Shown here piece by piece: positions 34,729 to 39,171 of a stretch of DNA of 39,171 nt. The first letter of the stretch is position 1, and each line of letters opens with the position of its first letter. Source of the stretch: Pseudoflavonifractor capillosus (GTDB taxonomy: Bacteria > Bacillota > Clostridia > Oscillospirales > Oscillospiraceae); the NCBI RefSeq assembly GCF_016902575.1, contig NZ_JACSNZ010000017.1, forward strand, positions 1 to 39,171. The letters are read 5' to 3'. Made by a program: the position numbers and the translations under genes. The notes under the pieces are model-generated. The model ran no database searches. It had not been told where the DNA came from and was given only the letters and a program-made list of their open reading frames with translations.

Positions 34729-34767
34729 TATCTTTGCCTCCCCGCCTGAAAATTTTTTACTCTCGCC

Positions 34768-34799
34768 GTCACAAAACCGTTCCCCCAACACATGGTAAG
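34768..34799 (+). promoter_or_regulatory. Putative ECF-type promoter P1, upstream of sigma gene
   Basis: GTCACAAAACCGT (34768-34780), then CCCAACACATGGTAAG. A nearly identical motif (P2) precedes the anti-sigma gene at 35351-35383. It is likely recognised by the sigma factor itself. Confidence 0.5.
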
Positions 34800-34855
34800 T
34801 TGATACGAGAAACATCGCCCCAACCCATCCCAAAGAGAAAAGGAGGGAAAACCCC

Positions 34856-35416
34856 GTGGAACAACCTTCCTCCTTCCTGGCTGACCTGTACCGACAGGAA
34901 TACTTCACCCTGTACCGGGTGGCCTACCGCCTGACCGGCTGTCAGGAAGACGCACAGGACATGATTCAAAAAACCTTTCTGCTGGCCATTGGACAGCAGG
35001 AGGAACTGCATTCCCACCCCAACCCCGGGGGCTGGCTCATGGTGACCCTGAGCAACCTGGTAAAAAACGAACGTCGGCGCATGTCCAACCGGGTGGAATT
35101 CTCCCTGGAGGACATGGCCCAACTCCCGGCCCAGCAGCCCAGTGCCTCGTTTTGGGAGTCTCTGCCCCCGGGCCTTACCCAGGACGACCGGCAGCTGCTG
35201 AGCTGGAAGTATGAGTTGGAGCTGGACCACTCCGAGATGGCCCGACGGCTGGGCATCTCCCCCCAGGCCTGCCGGGCCCGGCTGTCCCGACTGCTGAAAA
35301 AATGCCGGGCCCTCATGGAGCCCCAACCGAAAAAAGATTCGTCCAAAGATGTCACAAAACCGTCCGCCCAGAACATAGATAAGGTGAGTGCGGGGAAAGG
35401 AGGAAACCATGGCTGA
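34856..35416 (+). CDS. Sigma-70 family (ECF-type) RNA polymerase sigma factor
   Basis: A 186-residue sigma factor with region 2 (about 8-75: LYRQEYFTLYRVAYRLTG, QDAQDMIQKTFLLA, GWLMVTLSNLVKNERRR) and region 4 (about 105-150: LTQDDRQLLSWKYELELDHS, EMARRLGISPQACRARLSRL). The spelled-out spacing and size match the ECF group. The start is GTG at 34856 with AAGGAGGG 8 nt upstream. It overlaps the next gene by 8 bp. The last ~30 residues, including DVTKPSAQNIDKV, are encoded by the P2 promoter copy, so this tail may be nonessential. Confidence 0.9.
   Translation: MEQPSSFLADLYRQEYFTLYRVAYRLTGCQEDAQDMIQKTFLLAIGQQEELHSHPNPGGWLMVTLSNLVKNERRRMSNRVEFSLEDMAQLPAQQPSASFWESLPPGLTQDDRQLLSWKYELELDHSEMARRLGISPQACRARLSRLLKKCRALMEPQPKKDSSKDVTKPSAQNIDKVSAGKGGNHG
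35351..35383 (+). promoter_or_regulatory. Putative ECF-type promoter P2, inside the sigma gene end
   Basis: GTCACAAAACCGT (35351-35363), then CCCAGAACATAGATAAG, matching P1 with one extra base before TAAG. It lies 26 bp upstream of the anti-sigma start. Confidence 0.5.
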
Positions 35417-36257
35417 ACATGATCTACGGGTCACTGGGACAACCCAGATGCCCGATGCCAACCAGTTGGCCCAGCTCTCCCCCGAGGAGCTGGCCCAGGC
35501 CATGGAGCAGGCTCTGGACGAAATGACCGAGGACACCTATGACCAGGCGGTGGTAAACGCCTACCTGGATGCCCTGGATGCCAAGGCCCCCATGCCAGAG
35601 ATGCCGGACGTGGACACCTCCTATCAGCAGTTTCAGTCCATGCTCACCGGGGCTCTGCCTTCCCGCCCCAAGCGTAGGGGCAGGGTGCTGCGCATGACGC
35701 TGCGGGTGTTTCTGGCCGCTGCCTTTCTGTTTGGCTGCCTGGTTGCGGCCCAGGCCTCGGGTATGGACGTGTTTGGTGCCATGGCCCGGTGGACGGACGA
35801 TACCTTCTATTTAGAAACTCAGAAGGACCATCCCGCAGCCCAGCCCCGTGTTCCCTATCAAGAAAAATATGAAGCCGCAGGATTGGATGCAGCATATATG
35901 CCCACCTGGATACCGGATGGCTATACGGTTGGGGAGATAGAAATTTTTGAACTTCCAGATTCAACCGAAATCTGCATTCCTTTCTATCATTCCAACGATT
36001 CTACAATTCAATGTTTTATTTCTTCCTACTCCAGTCCCATAGACATGCAGAGTCTTGTATTTGAAAAGGACGGTCGTCCTGTTAAGGAATACCAAGTCAA
36101 CGGAAAAACCGTTTACTTGTTTCATAATTTAGATGCTATTAAAGCTGTATGTCAGCACAAAAATTTTGTATATACTCTGACCGGAGACGTTACAGAGGAC
36201 ATCGCTCTAAATTTCTATGCTTCCATCGGCCTAGATTCACAGAGTACATCCTCCTAA
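35409..36257 (+). CDS. DUF4367 membrane protein, probable anti-sigma factor
   Basis: 282 residues: a cytoplasmic helical N-terminus (about 1-95: LAQLSPEELAQAMEQALDEM), one transmembrane helix (about 98-116), and an extracellular DUF4367 domain (about 150-275: AAYMPTWIPDGYTVGEIE, VNGKTVYLFHNLD). AAGGAGG lies just before the ATG at 35409, and it overlaps the sigma gene. By analogy with DUF4367 partners of ECF sigma factors, it likely holds the sigma at the membrane. The base composition falls from GC-rich to AT-richer at about 35870, near the start of the extracellular domain, which suggests a recombined sensor. Confidence 0.82.
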   Translation: MAEHDLRVTGTTQMPDANQLAQLSPEELAQAMEQALDEMTEDTYDQAVVNAYLDALDAKAPMPEMPDVDTSYQQFQSMLTGALPSRPKRRGRVLRMTLRVFLAAAFLFGCLVAAQASGMDVFGAMARWTDDTFYLETQKDHPAAQPRVPYQEKYEAAGLDAAYMPTWIPDGYTVGEIEIFELPDSTEICIPFYHSNDSTIQCFISSYSSPIDMQSLVFEKDGRPVKEYQVNGKTVYLFHNLDAIKAVCQHKNFVYTLTGDVTEDIALNFYASIGLDSQSTSS

Positions 36258-36282
36258 ATCAATAAAAAGTAGGGTGAACTAG

Positions 36283-36705
36283 ATGAAAAAAATATCACTC
36301 ATTATGGTAATGGTTGTGTCTCTTTTGCTTGCCTGTTCTGTAAGTACTCAGGCTCAAACTAGAGCCAGCGAATATCTAAGTGGGTATAGAGCATCTATAC
36401 AGTGCGGGGCCAATAGCGGTGAGATTCTCATTAATTTTGTTGTTCAGGCAGAAAAATCCGTTCCCAAAATTGGTGCTCTAAAAATTGATATCTACCGAAC
36501 CAGTGGAGATCGTGCTGCCACTATCTACGGCACAACCTCAAACGGTTTGCTCTCTCCCAAAAGTGGCAGACTTTACGCTCACAGCTACACATACAAAGGA
36601 ATCCCCACTGTCTCTTACTACGCAGTCGTCACCGTCTGTGCGGGTCCTTCCACCAATTATGACACCAGAACGGTGAAAACCTCAGTGGTGCAAGCACCTA
36701 AGTGA
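36283..36705 (+). CDS. Small secreted protein, DUF6147-like
   Basis: A 140-residue protein with an N-terminal signal peptide (about 1-24, cleavage after TQA) and a single beta-rich domain: RASEYLSGYRASIQCG, IGALKIDIYRTSGD, YTYKGIPTVSYYAVVTVCAG, DTRTV. This matches the pattern I associate with DUF6147, small secreted proteins of gut Clostridia. The function is unknown. AGGGTG precedes the ATG, 25 bp after the anti-sigma gene. Base composition is AT-richer than the core genes, so it may be transferred DNA. Confidence 0.75.
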   Translation: MKKISLIMVMVVSLLLACSVSTQAQTRASEYLSGYRASIQCGANSGEILINFVVQAEKSVPKIGALKIDIYRTSGDRAATIYGTTSNGLLSPKSGRLYAHSYTYKGIPTVSYYAVVTVCAGPSTNYDTRTVKTSVVQAPK

Positions 36706-36720
36706 ATATTTTAAACCATT

Positions 36721-36761
36721 GCAAGCAGGACCTGGAGAAGTTTTCTCCAGGTCCTGCTTGC
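36721..36761 (+). terminator. Terminator after the small secreted protein
   Basis: A 19-bp perfect stem starting GCAAGCAGGACC (36721-36739) with 36743-36761, then CTCAATTTTTTAA. It closes the sigma/anti-sigma/secreted-protein operon. Confidence 0.88.
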
Positions 36762-36846
36762 TCTCCCTCAATTTTTTAATTCTTCGTAACATTCTGACCA
36801 TATGAATACATATGTGTAGTAGAAGTACCTATCAAGAGTAGAAAGG

Positions 36847-38190
36847 GTGAGTCCCGTGGTTTCCTTGACCTTCTCATTGTTGTGTCTGTTGGGCGCTGCC
36901 TCTGGAAACTCTGTAGCGGCACCAACTACTCAGTTCCCTGATTACTCTTTCAACAGCTTCTATAATGAAGAAGCATCCCAAAAAATTCATCCCCAAAGCA
37001 ATGCAAAGTTAAGGAATTCCTTAACAAACACTACCACAGGCAATCTTGTCATAGACTTATACAAAGGTGACTCTCAAAAAATACAGTTGAACGGCCAATC
37101 ACATCTCACCGAGTCATACACAAGCACAGGAACTATTCGAATGCAAGGAGATAACGTATCTTTCTCTGCTGAAGGAACTTTGTTAAATGTTCCAATCAAT
37201 TCCAACACTGAAGGCTTGATTGGCAATCTTTTCGGTACCACAGATAAGGAAGAATTCCTTGTAATTACGTTACACAGCATTCCAGAAACCGAAGAGCTCT
37301 TTGCCTATGTATCTGTCGGCACGGTTTCAGAAAATTCCACTTCAGAAGTTTTAATCTTTGGAGATACCTTTAATGAAATGAATCTTCTCGTAGAACGCTT
37401 ATATTTGTGGCAAAATAACACTTCTCTTGCTCCAGAAAACTCAGGCAGTTATGATATCGAAAAAATCAGCGAAAATCCCGCACCACATGCTAATACAAAC
37501 AGTGCATATAACACTGTGTGGAGGCAAACCCTTAACTCAGAAACAACATCAAAAAACGGGAGAAAGTATAAAATAGCCTCGTTATCTCTTTTCTCGCCCA
37601 AAAAAGTACGAGCAAACAGTGTGTATGACTATGCAGCGAAAATAAACGCAAACATGGAAGTTGCAAAGAAGTACGCATTAGAAGAATATGGGCTTACTCA
37701 TGTTGCAGTCACTCCAGTGCGAGGAAGTGTTCAACTGCGCCTAAACTTTCCTGATGCTGACCTATCAAATCCTACTCCAGAACCATACGTTAATATTGCT
37801 TCACTAACCATTCCTGTAAAAGATAAGTTTGGTATTTGTGAATGGTTGCCACTGGAAGCGTCCATCGAACTTTCTGGTATAAAGATTACAAGAAGTTCTA
37901 CTGGAACATCAGGACATCTGAATGTAATGACATGGAACCATGCCTATTCCACTGATGTAGATATTGGGTCTCAGTCAGGAGAATTTGTTGCCAAGGGCTA
38001 TTATGGAAGAGCAGACGGGTGCTGCAAAAAAGTCCCAGCCGGTGGTACAGGCACTGCAACCATCTGGGCCAAAGGACAGATTACTTTTCACTGCTATGCA
38101 TCCGCTGCATTAAATGGGGTTGCCTACTCAGGTACCTATACCGTATCTGTAGGAGACATCTCACAAGGGGTAACAGTTGAAGGTTACTAA
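36847..38190 (+). CDS. Secreted protein of unknown function
   Basis: A 447-residue protein I do not recognise. The first ~25 residues are hydrophobic and end in a signal-peptidase-like site (NSVA-A) but lack the usual basic start. Only GTG starts are available (36847 or 36856), and the ribosome site is weak, so the N-terminus is uncertain. The mature part is polar and beta-rich, Asn/Ser/Thr-rich, with HVAVTPVRGSVQLRLNF, a CxxxWLPLEASIELSG region and a Gly-rich GCCKKVPAGGTGTATIWAKG near the end. The gene is clearly AT-richer than most of the window. It could be an adhesin-like or host-interaction protein; this is inference only. Confidence 0.65.
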   Translation: MSPVVSLTFSLLCLLGAASGNSVAAPTTQFPDYSFNSFYNEEASQKIHPQSNAKLRNSLTNTTTGNLVIDLYKGDSQKIQLNGQSHLTESYTSTGTIRMQGDNVSFSAEGTLLNVPINSNTEGLIGNLFGTTDKEEFLVITLHSIPETEELFAYVSVGTVSENSTSEVLIFGDTFNEMNLLVERLYLWQNNTSLAPENSGSYDIEKISENPAPHANTNSAYNTVWRQTLNSETTSKNGRKYKIASLSLFSPKKVRANSVYDYAAKINANMEVAKKYALEEYGLTHVAVTPVRGSVQLRLNFPDADLSNPTPEPYVNIASLTIPVKDKFGICEWLPLEASIELSGIKITRSSTGTSGHLNVMTWNHAYSTDVDIGSQSGEFVAKGYYGRADGCCKKVPAGGTGTATIWAKGQITFHCYASAALNGVAYSGTYTVSVGDISQGVTVEGY

Positions 38191-38259
38191 ACATTTTTTG
38201 TTTGTGAGATACATATAATATTATCTATGTATACACAACGCATGCAGGAGGCTACATAG

Positions 38260-38739
38260 ATGAAAAAAAGAATTTACATTCCAATCATAGTTCTGATACT
38301 GCTGGTAGCGGCCTCCTTCCTTGGTTTTCTCTATGGCGTGCACCAGGGTGAAAAGCAGTCCTTGACTAATACTCAGGAGTGGGTGACTGGACGATGCATC
38401 CAACAGTTAGAGACTGCCCAATCTGAATTTAAAAAATGGCAAACATTCCAAGATGCTCGATATTATTGGGCTGGTGTCGATGCCTACGGTAATTTTTACA
38501 CCAACTACGACTGGCTCTGCACCCTGTATGATAACTCCACCTTGGTGGCTCCCTTACGCACCTATTCGCAGATGAACCAAATGCTCCTGGTGGCTCCAGA
38601 TCATTGCCAAGCCCATATGGAGCAACTACTGATGGCTCTGGAGGGAATACGAAGTCACCCTCTGGATCTCAACGCAGAAAAGGACATGCGGCAACTTTAT
38701 TATGACATCTCCAGCGAAGCGGAAGGCAACACCACGTAA
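38260..38739 (+). CDS. Single-pass membrane protein of unknown function
   Basis: 159 residues: an N-terminal membrane helix (about 5-28, IYIPIIVLILLVAASFLGFL) preceded by MKKR, then an extracellular helical domain rich in Gln, Trp and Tyr (WQTFQDARYYWAGVDAYGNF, LRTYSQMNQMLL). AGGAGG is 8 nt before the ATG. It follows the secreted protein in the AT-richer segment and shares a terminator with the convergent lipoprotein gene. No family recognised. Confidence 0.7.
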   Translation: MKKRIYIPIIVLILLVAASFLGFLYGVHQGEKQSLTNTQEWVTGRCIQQLETAQSEFKKWQTFQDARYYWAGVDAYGNFYTNYDWLCTLYDNSTLVAPLRTYSQMNQMLLVAPDHCQAHMEQLLMALEGIRSHPLDLNAEKDMRQLYYDISSEAEGNTT

Positions 38740-38775
38740 CCGTACAACGGTATCTTCCACAATCCTATGCAGACA

Positions 38776-38816
38776 AAAACGGTGTGCCCTCAGATATTCT
38801 GGGGGTACGCCGTTTT
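38776..38816. terminator. Bidirectional terminator between convergent genes
   Basis: Stem AAAACGG...CCGTTTT (38776-38782 with 38810-38816), extended by G-T wobble pairs, followed by TGTTATTTC on the plus strand. Confidence 0.75.
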
Positions 38817-38817
38817 G

Positions 38818-39009
38818 TTATTTCAGTGGCGCTTCCCCCGGCTCATTGGCCGGAAGTCCCGGTTCTGGAATTGGGGTCATCTTCGGCTGCGGGATGGGAG
38901 TGGGCAACAGGATAGCCTGGGGCCCCTCACCTTTCCCCGTACATCCCGCCAGCAACAAAGCCGCCATACTCACACATGCCACCCGTGCTGCCATGTGTCG
39001 TCTGTTCAT
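38818..39009 (-). CDS. Small proline-rich lipoprotein
   Basis: A 63-residue lipoprotein. ATG at 39009 is chosen because AAGGAGGG is 5 nt upstream; an earlier ATG at 39042 has no ribosome site. The lipobox LLAGC (Cys 23) follows a basic N-terminus (MNRRHMAAR). The remainder is short and Pro/Glu-rich (PTPIPQPKMTPIPEPGLP). It convergently meets the membrane-protein gene. Its function is unknown. Confidence 0.72.
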   Translation of the reverse strand: MNRRHMAARVACVSMAALLLAGCTGKGEGPQAILLPTPIPQPKMTPIPEPGLPANEPGEAPLK

Positions 39010-39030
39010 ACACACCCTCCTTTTATCAAG

Positions 39031-39057
39031 ACAGCCCCACACGATGTGTGGGGCTGT
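39031..39057. terminator. Hairpin upstream of the small lipoprotein
   Basis: A 12-bp perfect stem ACAGCCCCACAC (39031-39042) with 39046-39057. It is probably a terminator of an operon on either side. Confidence 0.6.
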
Positions 39058-39075
39058 TCTTCTTGTATATTGAAA

Positions 39076-39094
39076 ACCCCCGGCTGTGCCGGGG
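39076..39094 (-). terminator. Hairpin near the window end
   Basis: CCCCGGC...GCCGGGG with TTTTC on the minus strand side, so it probably ends a minus-strand gene lying beyond the window. No coding region was supported in 39095-39171. Confidence 0.55.
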
Positions 39095-39171
39095 AGTTCA
39101 AAAAAAGCTTTAGCGTTCCGTATGAAGAAAAAACTCCTTTTGATACAATCAAGGTGCGGTCTGCCAACTGC

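Overview
The window looks like a GC-rich, Gram-positive, spore-former-type anaerobe of the class Clostridia, most likely the Oscillospiraceae (Flavonifractor/Lawsonibacter-like). This rests on the hrcA-grpE-dnaK-dnaJ order with CIRCE operators, strong AGGAGG ribosome sites, a SigI/RsgI pair, an ECF-type vitamin transporter and a DUF4367 sigma/anti-sigma pair. The genus is inference. No rRNA, tRNA, CRISPR array or transposase gene was found.

Layout. 1-5000: HrcA-controlled heat-shock operon on the minus strand. 5204-8720: a PMT-type glycosyltransferase, a PHP phosphatase and ribose-5-phosphate isomerase B. 8719-9455: two small divergent HTH genes with palindromic sites between them. 9456-10006: a gene-free mosaic of structured repeats that runs into the 3' end of a cotH-like gene. 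9644-16045 (minus): a sigma-I/anti-sigma-I pair followed by an RsgI-like acidic-repeat lipoprotein, a VTC polyphosphate-polymerase-type protein, a DUF4956 membrane protein and a CotH kinase-like protein. A mini PepSY lipoprotein diverges from sigI, and a 30-residue ORF converges on it. 16900-18495: a candidate short RNA and a PIN-PhoH protein. 18637-24450: an ECF transporter (S, fused A-A', T) with PHP and inositol-monophosphatase-type phosphatases and an RpiR regulator. 24645-27944: a solute-binding/VWA lipoprotein, an XpaC protein and a membrane-anchored binding protein. 28004-28540: a flavodoxin. 28868-30872: groEL-groES with a second CIRCE. 30962-34728: lipid kinase, RNA methyltransferase, NfeD and SPFH proteins. 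34856-39009: an ECF-like sigma factor, its DUF4367 membrane partner, and an AT-richer group of secreted or membrane proteins.

The most unusual part is 12.2-16.5 kb. The anti-sigma factor RsgI and a separate lipoprotein share both a related extracellular domain and the same 15-residue Asp/Tyr repeat. The sigI and lipoprotein genes are each preceded by a promoter-like motif of the same form, with a third copy between them (ACCCC or GCCCC, 19 nt, CGTA). I read this as an envelope-stress regulon in which SigI drives its own operon and the lipoprotein-VTC-DUF4956-CotH operon; this is inference. A second notable signal is a structured, covarying repeat at 7224-7378 and 9511-9768. A third is a near-duplicate promoter motif in front of both the sigma and the anti-sigma gene at 34.8-35.4 kb.
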